64,000 bases of DNA from Lentinus brumalis. Lineage: Eukaryota; Basidiomycota; Agaricomycetes; Polyporales; Polyporaceae. Positions within the stretch are counted from its first letter, which is position 1. Every line of letters begins with the position of its first letter. The notes under the pieces are model-generated. The model saw only the letters and a list, made by a program, of their open reading frames with translations, had not been told where the DNA came from and made no database searches. This document shows positions 46,018 through 58,009 of the stretch, piece after piece. Where the stretch lies: contig MARA01000002.1 of the NCBI GenBank assembly GCA_001792895.1, forward strand, positions 496,001-560,000, given 5' to 3'. The position numbers were made by a program, and so were the translations under genes.

Positions 46018-46753
46018 CTAGCAATTGACGATGCGAGAGCAATGTTTGAAGGCAGAGCAGGATAGCGTTTGAGAAGACTGCGAGAGAACGATGGCATGTG
46101 CGAGAGGGGCTGAGGTCGGTAATCAGTAGAATGTCAGAGAAGTATGAAGGATACGCACCGAGCGGTATGACCATCCTATTGCGTTCCACGCCGGCGTCGG
46201 TAACCGCCACGACGTGACGCTGCGGCATTCGTCCGGCCGCCACCGCTGCGCGAGCAGCCATCGCATCGATGTGCTCGCGACGATGTTGTTGAACCTCCTC
46301 ACGCGATGCTGCTGCGCTCATCCGCCCGCGGCGAGCTCTGATGGCCGCAAGCTGCTCTCGGGCGACTCGCTTCCGTTCTGCGCGAATGGCAGGGTCGCTG
46401 GAAGTCTCGACATGGACGACCTCCATAGATTCTTCCGGATGCGGGCTCAGCCTAGGCTTAATCAATCTAGGGGGAGGTTCCTTAGTTTTCAACGGCGGGA
46501 TCCGGAGCGTCCAGGGCTTTTGAGTGACAGTCGGCTGTACGATGGGCGCACCGCTAGGCTCCGTGGTGGCTTCGCGCGGAACACTGTCCGATGGCTGTTC
46601 AGGCAATGTGGGTGTGGATACCATCTGGAATTATGGGCGTAAATGCAGAGGCGATGAGCATATAATGACTGCAGAGCGTACTTGAAGTTGGGGATCGGTT
46701 CTGGAGGAGGTGGTGGTGGTGGCACCTCGAAGTGAAGTTAGGCGCTTGGTCAT
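46018..46753 (-). CDS. Ala/Arg-rich helical protein, three exons
   Basis: Minus-strand exons 46753-46682, 46624-46159 and 46109-46018 give 209 codons with all phases consistent. Residues ~85-150 form a long charged helix (A-E-R-K-R-V-A-R-E-Q-L-A-A-I-R-A-R-R), possibly a coiled coil or basic region, without a leucine-zipper heptad that can be counted confidently. A different acceptor reading leads to a longer ORF down to 45795 with a hydrophobic segment, but the phase there would be wrong. The gene converges on the large gene ending at 45790, about 230 bp away. Function unknown. Confidence 0.5.
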
Positions 46754-46797
46754 CCCTCGCGGGCCGGAGCACGTGGTACCAAGCGCTATCTCCGCCG

Positions 46798-46805
46798 TAT
46801 ATAAG
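46798..46805 (+). promoter_or_regulatory. TATA box candidate
   Basis: tatataag about 60 bp before an ATG at 46862. The following short open frame (Met-Ala-His-Ser-Pro-Pro) ends in a donor-like site, so a small multi-exon gene may start here, but its exons could not be fixed. Confidence 0.4.
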
Positions 46806-46861
46806 ACGTGCGTGCGAAGTTTGTTTTCCCTCCATCGCCCCGTCACCGTTCGTTCTCTGCC

Positions 46862-47590
46862 ATGGCTCATTCACCCCCCACCGTCTTTCGAGCAGGTCCT
46901 TAGGTGGGCGGCATTCACAGGGTCTGGATTGGTCTATGCATGCCTTTTCATGTGAGTCTTACGATCCATCTTCTCTAGTGTACGGAATGCCTGACCGCCA
47001 AAATCAATTCTGTCAGATGTCGTAGTAATATGTGCAGTCGTTACATTATGTCCAAGCGCTTCATTGTCTCAGTTAGATGTGGACCTCCTGAACGCTCGCC
47101 CTCGTGCGTGCGTACACAATGTACGATTTTTTCGTGCGACCTGCATTGGTTGGTCCATATTGCCTGCTTGGTCCCTGCCCCACGCGAAGCCATCGCGATA
47201 AAGGTGTTGTCGCAGACACCTTTTGTCATGTCTCGGTGAGATTTGTTCAGACTCTGTACCATGTCGATTGCTCACCGTAGCATTGCAGGTTCCCGAGCTA
47301 TCCCGACAATGCCCCGACAGCGCCGTCGGCGAATACGCGGTCGCACCGCTTTACCGCATTGAGACAACACCCTGTACCGCAATGGCCGTTCACCGTGAGG
47401 TACGTTGATTTATGCGAACTATGCTCTCATCGCGGATTATTTTATGCTGCCTGCACGCGATGTGTTGAGTGGCACGCGCGTATGTTTGTCTTCGTTGCCC
47501 TTTACGATTTCTCATTGTTGTCCTTACTTTCAGCCTAACCGCATGCTGCGCATCCGCACAGTCTGCGCTCTGAATCGAGACAAAAGGCAT
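46862..47590 (+). other. possible small gene or decayed relative of the next gene
   Basis: After the TATA box, exon-like pieces with good splice sites are seen at 47290-47400 (cattgcag|, then |gtacgt) and from 47533. A frame ending in P-Q-W-P-F-T-V-R recalls T-P-F-T-V-K-K of the gene at 47920. No single model is consistent, so this is not called as a CDS. Confidence 0.3.
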
Positions 47591-47919
47591 CCATCTTGAC
47601 CACGATATGACGTGGTGTTTCGCGCCTCTGAAATGCTGGTTTGTTTGCTGTCCTCAGTGGTCAGCCCAGAGAGCCGATAACATGTCATGTCTTCTCCTGG
47701 TGACGTGAGTTGTATACTACTATTGATCTGCGTGGTACTAATCACATCGGTGCAGGCTCACTAGGGATCGTGACGAGCTCCTGCTTCGACACCAGCACAC
47801 CAGCACCGACGTGGCGGCCCATATTACCGTATTGGGATGTTGGGGCGCTTAATCGTCGTAGTAGGCGCCGGCGTCTGCTTGACACTATACTGCTGTCTAC
47901 AGCGACCTCCTGCACCCCC

Positions 47920-48469
47920 ATGGCTTTGTTCCAGATCTCCAAACGGTCCCTGAAGGTTAGTGGGATGCTTATGCATCTGGTAATGATGTTTGGAGCACGG
48001 GACTGACCGTTATTCAGGTCGTGCAAGCGCTTCTCAAGCCCAATCCCTCAGGCCAAGCTGAGGTGAGCTGGTCGAGATTCGAGCGTGTAAGTGCTTTCTT
48101 TTTGTCTACTACTGTCAGTGCTGACCTGTTTACGTTCGCAGGTCCTCACAGACGATCTCGGATTCGCCTCCAGCAAGGGTAAAGGCAACAAAGTCAAGTT
48201 CACGCCGCCCCTGCCACTGGAAGGCGAACCGGCCATCGGCACCACGCCGTTTACCGTGAAGAAGGTACGTCTGCGTCTGTGGCCTTCTGTAGCCAAGTAC
48301 TAACTGTTGCGCCAGCCTCCGCGCGACAAGTTCTCACCGCAAGCAGCGCGCGAGTAAGCATATTTTGCACTTGCCCTAATCGTATCTGACCGTGTTTGGC
48401 TTCAGCCTGGGGCGCATGCTGCGTAACGCTCCATACAATCTACGCGCGGACATGTTTGTTCGCAAATAG
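47920..48469 (+). CDS. small HicA-like-fold protein, five exons
   Basis: Exons 47920-47955, 48018-48086, 48142-48264, 48316-48353 and 48406-48469 give 109 codons in one frame; intron 4 has a perfect tactaac branch site. The product has V-S-W-S-R-F-x-x-V-L-x-D-x-L-G-F, a K-G-K-G-N-K-V-K-F-T-P-P strand and a closing L-G-R-M-L...M-F block, the order found in fungal proteins of HicA-like (double-stranded RNA-binding-like) fold. In bacteria HicA is an RNA-cleaving component of a toxin-antitoxin pair; whether this relative cleaves RNA is unknown, and the His that HicA uses is not seen. An upstream exon in the same frame (47760-47919) could extend it. Confidence 0.55.
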
Positions 48470-48765
48470 GATGCACTGTATTTACCGTTCCATCTGCTGT
48501 GTTGATTTACGCGCTATGCTACGCTGTACTCGTCCCCGCTATACGTCGCAATGTTATTCTAATGCTACTCGTTGATCCTGCTGTGTGCGCTGCTTTTGTA
48601 CCACGCCGGCTTCGCCGCACTACTCCGAACTGCACCGAACGCTGTGCGTAGTCCAGGTCTGCCCGGAGGGCCTTGCTATAAACTTACATGGATTGATGTT
48701 GTGATGCAAATCGTCACAATGTGATTGGATCTCGAGGCCCGGGGCCTGAGCCGGAGGGCGTCGTG
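48470..48765. other. spacer before the segmental duplication
   Basis: No gene seen. The homology to 57.83 kb starts at about 48766. Confidence 0.5.
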
Positions 48766-48935
48766 TCCCAGTAAGGCAGTGTCGCGCCGACAGTATGGAC
48801 GTCGCCGATCAAAATCTCAGCGTCCACGCGCTTCCGTGTTGGAGTGTACGGCAAGAGTACGGGACGTGACTTGGCTCTCTACTTATCTCCTCGTCCTCCT
48901 CGAGCTCAGCTTCTCCGCCTCGTCGCCACCCCACG

Positions 48936-50208
48936 ATGGCCGCCACCTGGCTCGCGCCAACATGGCTGCAGCGGTCGCAGATGGTCTTGGACAGAACAAC
49001 TTTGCTCTCCCATCCGGCGGGCTTGTCGTTCGGAGCATACCAACTTGATAGCGAGGACCATGAGTACGTGTTCAATTTCTACACGGCGCGCATATGCGCG
49101 ACGACGGAAGGACTGACAACATCCAAGGTTGTGGAAGAACGTCCTCGCGTACCCCGTCTTCGCCGTCGCCGCATCCGTCGTAGTCCTCTCTCTTCAACTC
49201 GTCGCGCGCACACGATCCGTTCAGCGGCTGTTCGCGAGAATCACCAAGTCTGACGCGCCCGTGAAGGTCGACGACGACCTCGAGGCGGTCGGAGCGAGCA
49301 CGCAGGCTGCGTCGCACGTCGAGCAGCTCGGAGGGCCCGTTATCTTCACCTTCAAGGTCCTGCGTCTCGTGTGCTCGCTCACCCTCCTCGCCCTCTCCGT
49401 CGCCGGCCTTTTCCTCCACGACGCGGATGACACTGTCGACTTCTCGTTTGACGCAAGATGGGTCGTCTTTGGGCTGATAGCAACGTATGTGCGTACTCTC
49501 TCGTGTCGCCCGGGGCATTCTTCTCTTTTCGGCGTGCATCCGGCTGACGCGTTTCCGTCAGGCCTACGCATCCGTTCTGGCATTCACGTCCGTGGTGGGC
49601 AGCTCTAACTTGAGCAGGCTGGTGACCCGGCATCTCGTCTTCGTTCTCCTGTGCGTCTTTGGCGTGTATGCGTACCGCGACCTCTGGCCTCTTGCGACCT
49701 TCACGCTCCAGCCCGTGGACGCGTCCGAGGGCCCTCTCCTGTGGGTGAAGATCGGTATCCTCACGTTCGCAGCGGTCGTCATCCCTGTGGTCATTCCGCG
49801 TCAGTACATCCCCGTAGATCCCAAGGTACGTGCAACTTCAGTCTGTTCGCTCCACGCCATGACACCGCCGTATAGGACCCCGCTCCCGAAGTCAACCCGG
49901 AGCAAACCGCGTCTATCCTGTCCATCGCGATCTACACCTTCTTGGATAGCATCATCTGGAAAGCATACAAGGTTCCCCACCTCCCATTAGACGAGCTCCC
50001 GCCTATCGCGGACTACGACTACGCCAAGAACCTCGTGAAGAGGGCGTTCCCGGTATGTTTCCGTTAGACTGTGCGTTGGGCTTTTCACTGACTTTCCGCA
50101 CAGCATCTTGACCCGTTCCAAGTGTCCAAGCAGCGTCACATCTTCTGGGGCTTGATGACCGTATTCTCCAGGGAGTATTTTGTTCTAGCCTTGATGCTCA
50201 TACTGCGT
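48936..50208 (+). pseudogene. ABCC (MRP-type) transporter, truncated after the TMD0-L0 region (copy 1)
   Basis: Exons 48936-49063, 49128-49488, 49562-49825, 49876-50052 and 50104-50208 read as 345 codons with all phases correct. Five hydrophobic segments make a TMD0 (for example VVVLSLQLVA, LVCSLTLLALSVAGLFL, LVFVLLCVFGVYAY, FAAVVIPVVIP). Then the diagnostic L0 linker: P-E-Q-T-A-S...D-S-I-I-W-K-A-Y, L-P-P-I-A-D-Y-D-Y and K-Q-R-H-I-F-W-G-L-M before the first helix of TMD1. Full proteins are ~1400 residues with two ATPase domains; here homology stops at the next junction, and no Walker or signature motif follows. Both copies stop at nearly the same point, so the truncation predates the duplication. 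Confidence 0.88.
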
Positions 50209-53200
50209 GTGAGTGGGGTATATGCGCGTGGCACATGCGTGAGCTGGAGGGCATGTACGTACACAGGAATATATTTCGTGGTCCCGATGCCGGTGTGATC
50301 TACGCGGTGATCTATGCGGGGGCGGGCGCAGCGGCGGGCGAGCAGTAGCCTCGTGGCGCGGCGGGCTACGCGACCCCGACGGCTTCCTGCTGCAGAACGA
50401 ATGCTGAACTTAGCGTGTTTTCTGGCTATGGTCATGGGCTAGCTGGGTGTTTTCTGGGGAACAGGTCGTGGCTGGGTGAATCTGGTCATGTTTTCTGGCT
50501 GAGTGTACTCTGGGAGGGAGACAGGATGCTCGTGAAAGACTATGTATTGGCCAGTGCATATGGTAGGGTACATGCACTACAGACACAGAATATTCGAGCA
50601 GATCAGGCAGCGCGACTCGCCGCGGGACGTCCAAATCTGCGGTCGGAATACAGGCGCTTATGTGCCGCCCTTCGCTGCCGGCTGTGCGCGTCCGCCTCTG
50701 TCTCGTACCACCACCATGTCCGCCTCGACCTCGACATTCCCCAGCCCGGCCTCCAGTCTCGCCGCATAGTTGCGCTCACCTGCCGCATACAGTGAGTGCA
50801 AGACGGAGTTATGCAAAGTCCAGCCGTCGACGCTCGCACTCAAATCAAGCACGAACTACTGCACGAGCAGAACGGAACTTGAAGGCAGGATAATTGGAGA
50901 ATGGGGCGCATCCGAGGACGCACCTGTCTCAGGCTAGCGGACTCATTGGGTGTCTCGCCCTCAGCCTGAATTCTCCCGCTTCTTGCACCGCTCATGTGCC
51001 GTCTTGCTCCGCCCTCCGCATTCTGGATGTTCCTGTAACAGAGTGCGCGGTGCAAGGACACCAGGTGAGCATGAACTCACCTGCAGTACTCTCCGACGCG
51101 TTGATTAGACCCCCTACATAGCTCCTCCCCCTCTTCAGCTCATTGTCTTCGCCCGGGTCATGTCGCGCGACGCGTGACGTTATTGCCTACATCAGGAAGG
51201 TCAGTAGACATGCAAGGTAAGTGCGAAGTGAAGAAGACGCACGCGGTGTTCGAGAGCTAACCGTGGAGTCGCGACACGAACTCGGGAAAAGCATCAGTGC
51301 GGCCGCGGCCTGCCTATGGCCATATTCTGCAAGTGCGTCTGACTTCTGTGTCTGCGTGCGGCGAAGCTCCGTGGTCAGGTCCAGATGATGCAGCCGGGCC
51401 GGAAGGGTCGGAGGATGAAGGAAGATTCGAGCCGTCGGGAGATGCCTTGCAGGAAGGTCAGTACGTACATATGTTCGGCACTACAAGACAGATAAGAAGA
51501 CATACCAATCGAGAGCTGACAGGCCTTGGACCGCAGCAGAGTGCCAGCATTGTGAGCTCCTATGTGTCAGATAGGGCTGGAGCTCTCCGTGCGCCGCGCG
51601 ATTGGCATTTGGTATGCAGTCGGCGACCGAGAACACGTCTGCCGAGCCGGAGACGTCAAACGTGGAGGTAAGTCTTGCAGGAGTTGTCGGAAGGGATGCT
51701 TGACCTCCGAGGATGCGAGAGCATTCGAAGTCGTGTTCGGGATTGCTCCTTGGAGAGTGGAGTGGTCAACTGAGGGTGAGCAAAAGGAGCCGGCATGTCT
51801 GACGACCGGGACCGGGTGAGCACGCGTGACCTGCACTGATGCGGCACTTCGGTGGTGACGGCAGATTGGCTGCTGTCGGTGAGACAGTAATCCGGGTGGA
51901 GGATAGCGAGCAGCAATCAAAGCCGGGTGTACGAGGTACGTTGAGTTAGGTGGGTGGAAGTTGCGCAGTGCCGCCGTTGGAGGCGGACAGGCACCTCCGA
52001 GTCCGTAGCTGTCAGGCTCGGGCTTCTGCAGCGGCGATGATCTTGAGCCGGACACCAAGGAGGAGGACTCGGTATGTGCACTGCCGCAGGCATGTCAGTC
52101 TATCGTAGGTCAGAGAATATCAGCAGTCTGCTACTTGCCTCATATCCTTGTTAGCACATCATCCGGAGTGATCATGACCGGCGGAACTTGGCAGGGCTCT
52201 CGAACACTATGACTCCGAGTCGGAGAACCATCGACTGCCTGATAAGCACGCCATCAATTTGACATTCGAGAAGGAAGGTGCGTCCGGACTACTCACTGCG
52301 AAAGCGGATGGTGCATGATGCGAGCTCCTCGGATGTGGAACTTGTGCAACTGTGCGCAATATGTGAGTGTCATAATGCAGGGCTAGTTTCCAGTGTACTC
52401 ACCATGTCTAGAAGCGACTCTCAGCTGGCCTCGGAGGAGGTGCGGAGATGACTGCTATCTCCACGGCATTGGTATGATTCACAGCGTCGAGGTATGGAGG
52501 AGCGGTCAACAGGGAGGAGACAATACTCGTGTAGAGCGGCGTAGAGGTCAAGAGCATCGACGGAGAGGCTTGGGAGGGCTCAACGACGATCATGGCGGAG
52601 AGAGGCAGACTTGGGACTGACGTGGCATGGTGGGATGTTGCGGCAGACGGCGGCCGCTTCACAGTGGCTAAGCGAGTCGGAGATTCAGCTTACGTCTCCC
52701 GGGCGGCGGGCCTGTGGTTGTAAGCTTGCTCTTACGGCCTCACCGGGCTTATGGGAATGGTACAGAGCCCACTCATCTCCCCTGGACGTATTGATCATCC
52801 TTAAGCCAATTATGGCTGATCCACTGGCAGTCTGATATAGCACAACCTGGTAAGAGGCGAGTCGGCTGTCGGCAACTGCACATCATTTCAGAGTAAGTTG
52901 GTACCAGAAATAAGCGCAGTGCAGTCACCTTTGTTCCCCCAAGCTCTAATATATGAGACAACTAACACATAGTACCACCATCCATACACCAACATAAAGT
53001 GGGCATATGATGGTAAACTCTCTGACCGAACTCCAGAACAGGCTCGTCCATGGATCTAACACCGCCGGCAGACCTTGGTGCATTGCCTACCGGCTCACCA
53101 AGCTACCAAGCTGACATCTGAGCTGGGTATTGCTGTGAGAAAGCCAGTAATAATGCCCGGAAGCGATGGAAACCGGCCGGAGGGCCAGATGACGACATGG

Positions 53201-53490
53201 CAGTCAAAGCGAAGGAGCACTACCGCCGAGCGCTTGCGAATATCGCAACCTTGCTTGCGCTTCCTGTTTCTCCGTCCCCAAAGGGGCACTCATCAAACAC
53301 TACAAGGCAGTTCTAAGGCAAGCGCACAGCGTGTATGCCGGAATATATCGCATGTCGACACACTTTTGAGCTGAAACTGACAGAACTCCTGCATCTCTCT
53401 CTTGACGGACTGTTCCGGCTCCGAGCTCAGAAAGCAACTCGCCCATCATGGAACACGAGCACCCAGACGATACGGATGGCATATCCGAGC
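50209..53490. other. duplicated region without confident gene (copy 1)
   Basis: Counterpart at about 59940-63210. Conserved open pieces include the minus-strand frame at ~50660-50852 (present in copy 2 at ~60381-60587) and a plus-strand frame at 51297-51470; none has a domain. Near 53190-53360 a frame reading K-E-H-Y-R-R-A-L-A-N-I-A-T-L-L is conserved in both copies (63-kb counterpart) and could be an exon. Confidence 0.5.
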
Positions 53491-53499
53491 ACCTGTAAC

Positions 53500-53950
53500 T
53501 GCTTACGCTACACAGAATATTCCGAGAACAAACGGGACACCCCAGAACGCGAGGCTACATGGACCCTGTCCTCCTGCCCCCCGAGCAACGAAAGTACGAC
53601 GGCAGCGGACACAAATAATCTCACCATCATATTGGGCGCCCGGGTACATAGGCGAGTACCGCCCGCTAGCTACGCGGCCCCAGAAACCAGTCAGAAGATG
53701 CAGACAAGCTGTTTCAGCCCTCTGGGCATACCCACCCCTCTCCGCCGGCTGTTCTCCGTCCATCCGTGTCGCTCTGTGGTTGGCGGGGATCTGGGAAAGT
53801 CTCGGCCTTTCTGTACGTACTGACGCAACGCTCGGTCTATCTCCGCCGTGAAATGTGCCCCTCGGTAAAAAGAAATCTCGCGGTATGTCTACGCACGGGC
53901 CCTGTCCTCTGGCTATAAGTACCCCACCCGGACGACACAGACCTCATTCC
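53500..53950 (+). promoter_or_regulatory. strongly conserved block with TATA-type core promoter (copy 1)
   Basis: Almost identical to 63220-63670 (a few substitutions and single-base indels in about 450 bp), while flanks differ more. It ends in tataagt (53914-53920) followed by a C/T-rich leader, the normal look of a fungal core promoter, so it probably drives the small gene that begins near 54227. Confidence 0.6.
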
Positions 53951-54226
53951 CTCCTCCCCTCTCATCCCTCCCATTTCTTTCTGTTGGCCCTTCCACTTAT
54001 CTGCGCTTTTTCTTTTGTTGTACACGTCCGCTCTTCTTCTTTCACGGGGCCGCTGCCTAGGTTTCCTTTCCGTGATACTGCCCGTCGACTCCATCCCTCT
54101 CCGGCTTGCACTGGCATGCCGCTTGCACATCAAACAGTAGACTAGGCGAGTAACTTAGCTGAAGAGTGATGTACTGAGGCTGACTCGCTCTTTCGACAGG
54201 ATTCCAGCTGTCTTCACGGTACTAGT

Positions 54227-54717
54227 ATGGGCCCCGGCCGGCGGTACAAGGTGAGCTTTAAACTTTTGGACTTCTACGGCAGCCCATACGTTACAGGACA
54301 CACTCCCGTACTTCACCGCTTCTACAATGTCACGGATGTCGCTTGAAGAACACGTGCGAAGCATCTTACGAGCAAGGTAAGCTCTCGTGCTCCCCGTCAC
54401 TTTTCGATTCAGCCGCTGACTTGTTCATGCCATGGCAGTAAATCTCGGATCCTCGACGTAATTTGCCTTAGACTCAGGTACGTCGTAAGCAGCGTTCAAA
54501 GGCTTTCCGACCTGTTGGTGATATAGCTACTTTTGTTCGATAGGTTCGTCCTATCTGCGCGGCTCAAGGACAGCTCGGCACGCGCCCTGCAAGTACTAGT
54601 CCCTCCCGACTTCAGTCGCACGCAAATCGGCTCACTGGCCATGTAAGTCGCACATCTAGTTTCATTTCGGGCACCAGTGCGACTAACTTGCGATAATACA
54701 GGCCCGCGTGCACATAA
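54227..54717 (+). CDS. small hypothetical protein, five short exons
   Basis: Exons 54227-54250, 54297-54376, 54439-54477, 54544-54642 and 54702-54717 give 85 codons; four introns with good GT...AG ends keep a single frame (M-S-L-E-E-H-V-R-S-I-L...S-A-R-L-K-D-S-S-A-R-A-L-Q-V-L). Homology to copy 2 continues at least through exon 1 up to the window end (63940-64000). The TATA block lies about 300 bp upstream. No family is recognised. A further exon-like chain from ~54838 (reading M-E-A-P-T-S-N-G) follows on the same strand. Confidence 0.5.
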
Positions 54718-57700
54718 CTAAACGCGCAACGCGCCGCCGTTCTGCGCACCGCACTCCGCCGCACTCCGCACCTGCGACGATGCCGTACCCGCCGGCGGGT
54801 CGGTCCACACCCTGCCCCATTGGTTATGCTTCGCCATGGAAGCACCCACGAGCAACGGCGCTGTGTCGGTACGTCAGATATCGTGGACATATGGTCGAGA
54901 CGCAACTCACCGCATGCGCAGATCGCTATCTCGCTTAGCGGACGCCCAATCAGTGCGTGCTCGGACAGGCTCGTACGGATCGGCCAGCTCTTGGGATTGA
55001 TCTTGCTGCGTGAGTCCCGCCGCTTGGCAATGAGATGTTGCGTCACTGACCGTGCCTTGCAGTGCAGCTGCTGGTACCAGTCGAGCAAGCTGGACATCCC
55101 AAGCCTCGAAATCGCCGCCCTGCACTGAGCAAGCGGTGCTGACCAACCCAGGCGGAACGTCCCGGCTGTTGAGCCTCGGCCCTGGTGAGTTACCGGTCTT
55201 GCATGACCCGGTGCCGACTTCCTGTCCATAGGAACACAGATCTCGCTGCCGGTGTGAGGCTCGCGCGTTCACGCGAGGTAGGCTTCCCAACTGCTCTAAT
55301 CTCATTGTGATGACATACGCGTGCACAGGGCGGCACTGGAGTACGTTCCCGAGCGTGAACGGTTGCAAGACGAGGCGGTACGTACCTTGTATCGTCGGAT
55401 TGCTCAAGCTAGGCTAGATCGAGACTGAACGCGCGTCGCAGCGCTCTCCCGGCGGATCGCGTCGCATGCCGCCGTACCGAGAGAGGAGAGAGGTCGGACC
55501 GAAAGCCTTGACGATCGCAACAGGCTGCGAGGGCTCTCGCGTGCCGTCTGCCAACCTGGTACGTCAGCGTCGTCGACTGTGTTCGATGCAGCCGCTTACT
55601 CTTCGCTAGGCACGTACTTCAAATTGCAGCCGGCCTCGAGCTCGATGTCTTGCCATTCGCCGGCGAGCCGCGCAACTCCGGGCTGGGCATGACGTCCACA
55701 GCAGGTAATTTCCTGCGTAGCTCGTTGTACAGCTAACCGGTGGCTGACGTTCATCCAGATTCCAGCGTGTATGTCGACAGCGGATCTAGACACGGCGCAC
55801 ATGTGAGTACAGCACAAAGACGAGTGCTAGACAGGGTAGTATCCACTGACCGCTACTCCGTGTCCCGCGTCCCAGCTGGCCCAGGCGACTTGTCCGGACG
55901 TTCGGGCCTGCGACTTGCGACTTACGACTTGCGATACAGACGGTGCTCCTCCCAGAGACGCAGCCGAGGCGATCGGCCATGTACCAGGTACGAGTCGACG
56001 CGGGTCTCCTACCTCACCGACACTCACGCAGTCTTTCGGAAGACGAGATATATTGGGTACGATACGACACGCGAGCGCCGCCCGGGCACAGGCGAGCGAG
56101 CACCTTCGCTGCTGTACGTCCGGTTCGTCGTCTCCGGCGGCTGGCGGACAGCCGCATGCTCGTCTCTCGAGTCGTTGCATGACAGGCAACCTGCCGACGC
56201 GTCGTTGGGCCGAGGTTGCAGAGGACGGCGAGCTCGACGGTGCTGTCGCGGGCCAAGCGGCGGAGCCGCGTGCGTGGTTCGTCGCGTCGAGCTCGAGCCC
56301 GGTGCGCGCTGCCCGACTCGCCCTTGCGTCTGTCGGCGTGTAGTCAGAATCGTCCTGCTCGAGTCGAGTCACCGCGATGCACCTGAACTCGCTCACCTGC
56401 ACCCCTGCTTGCGCAAGTTCACGCGCACGCTCCGTGAGCAGAAACCACGCTGCGGCGACGCAGGAACGCGGGAACTCGGCGACGGCCCGCAAAGCCGCTC
56501 CGAGCTCCCGCACTCCCGAGGTCGCAGCGCACACAGGAGTGCTCGCTGGCATGCTGCGGCCAAGACCTTAGACTTACGGGGCCGCGCCCCGAGTCTGGGC
56601 GGGCGAGTGCAGCTGGAGTCGGTGTAATAGACTGCGAGCAGGCCGGGACGTGTGCACCACACTGACGCAGTTGCGCCGCGCTCCGTGACGGCGGCGTATG
56701 CGATCGCGTTGAACGCGTATCGTTCGACTCGTGCGGTCTGTGTTGGGCGCAGAGGGTAGGATGCGAGGCAGCGACGACTTCCCTCGCATCGTCGTCAGCT
56801 CGCAGGAGCCCGCTGCGCGTCGTGTGTGTCGGTTGTTCGAGACGGCTGCCGGGTGCTGGCGGTGTGCACGAGGGCGGGATGGTGGTCGGTCGTGCTGAGC
56901 GCAAAGAAATCGACGGTTTCGAGTCGATTTCGAGTGTCTCTGGATCGGCGCGCGACGGTGCACGATGCTGCATGGGTGTTCGTGGATGCTGGGAGACAAG
57001 CCCTCGTCGACCGTACGTCCCGGCATCGCGAAGGGGGTTTGTTCTGCGTACCGCGCAGCCAGTAATCGCGCTGTGGAGGGGCGAGATCGTCACGCCTCCG
57101 GGAGATACGCATATAGTCTGGTTCCTGTCGGACGCGCGCGTCGATTGCGCGTAGTTGCGAGAGGATGCGAGGGGCGGCGGGGACGTTATGGACGGTCTTC
57201 TCCCGGGTGCGGCAGGCAGAGCGGCGTGTGGGTACGGCGGGGAGACAATTTGGCGATGTGCGCGTGAGGCAGACGCGTCCGCGCGCGATCAGCTGCACCC
57301 GCTGCGACGGACAAGAGAGGCGGGAGGGCGGGGTGAACGTGGGGAAGTGGGGGATGGTGTACTCGCCCAGTGGAGCCCTCCGCGGGAACGTAGAAGTGAG
57401 GGTTTGAGAATGGGATAGATACTGGCTGGAGGGCGTGGGCCTGACGTAGAAGGCTGCGTTTGTAGACGGACTCACTAGGTATGCAGTATGTCTGGCTCAA
57501 GCAATCTTGTACCAGCCCGGCGCTTGGAGCTTCAAGTCTTGGCAGCTTGCGACGCGTCTTACGCGTTCCGAGATGCAGGAGTTGCAGGCGGCAGCAGCGG
57601 AGTCGGGTGCACAGTGTCCGATGTGCACAGGCAGTACGAGAATGGTGCACTTGGAGAGCGGGTGCGCGGTAAGGACACGAACGGGGAGGCCGAGGGACAG

Positions 57701-57830
57701 GGGGGACGGTCGCAAAGGGGGCACTTCAGTACTGGCGCGTCGAGAGAGCAGCGTCGACGCCGCAGAGAGACGAGGGAGAGAGCTGCAGAGAGAGGCCGGG
57801 CATCCAATGGCAGCAGCTCGAGATGGCGGC
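54718..57830. other. GC-rich region between the duplicate copies, no confident gene
   Basis: Several exon-like pieces with good splice signals occur from 54838 to about 55440 (for example a 66-codon model ending 55129). From 55.7 to 57.5 kb GC is very high and long frames open on both strands, which is expected from composition alone. A frame near 57507-57640 has C-P-M-C and H...C residues but lacks support. Confidence 0.35.
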
Positions 57831-58009
57831 CTCGTGTCCCAGTAAGGCAGTGTCGCGCCGACAGCATGGACGTCACCGATCAAATCTCAGCGTCCACGCG
57901 CTTCCGTGTTGGAGTGTACGGCAAGAGTACGGGCCCGACGTGACTTGGCTCTCTACTTATCTCCTCGTCGTCCTCGAGCTCAGCTTCTCCGCCTCGTCGC
58001 CACCCCACG

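Larger units (their letters stand above)
48766..54260 (+). repeat. segmental duplication, copy 1
   Basis: From gtcccagtaaggcag at ~48769 the sequence is colinear with copy 2 from ~57833, through the ABCC fragment, the non-coding middle, and the TATA block to at least 54260. Copy 1 lacks the ~644-bp insert present in copy 2. Same orientation; copies are separated by about 3.6 kb of unique, very GC-rich DNA. Confidence 0.9.

Noticed and set aside
45795..46097. Minus-strand frame with a hydrophobic segment as last exon of the 46753 gene
   Set aside because: Phase of the upstream exon does not fit; the in-phase exon stops at 46018.
55740..57475. Many frames of 150-300 codons on both strands
   Set aside because: Very high GC removes stop codons in all frames; Arg/Ala/Pro-rich products without domains.
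57507..57845. Cys-pair protein (C-P-M-C) just before duplicate copy 2
   Set aside because: Only one Cys pair plus scattered Cys/His; no start codon or splice model that fits.
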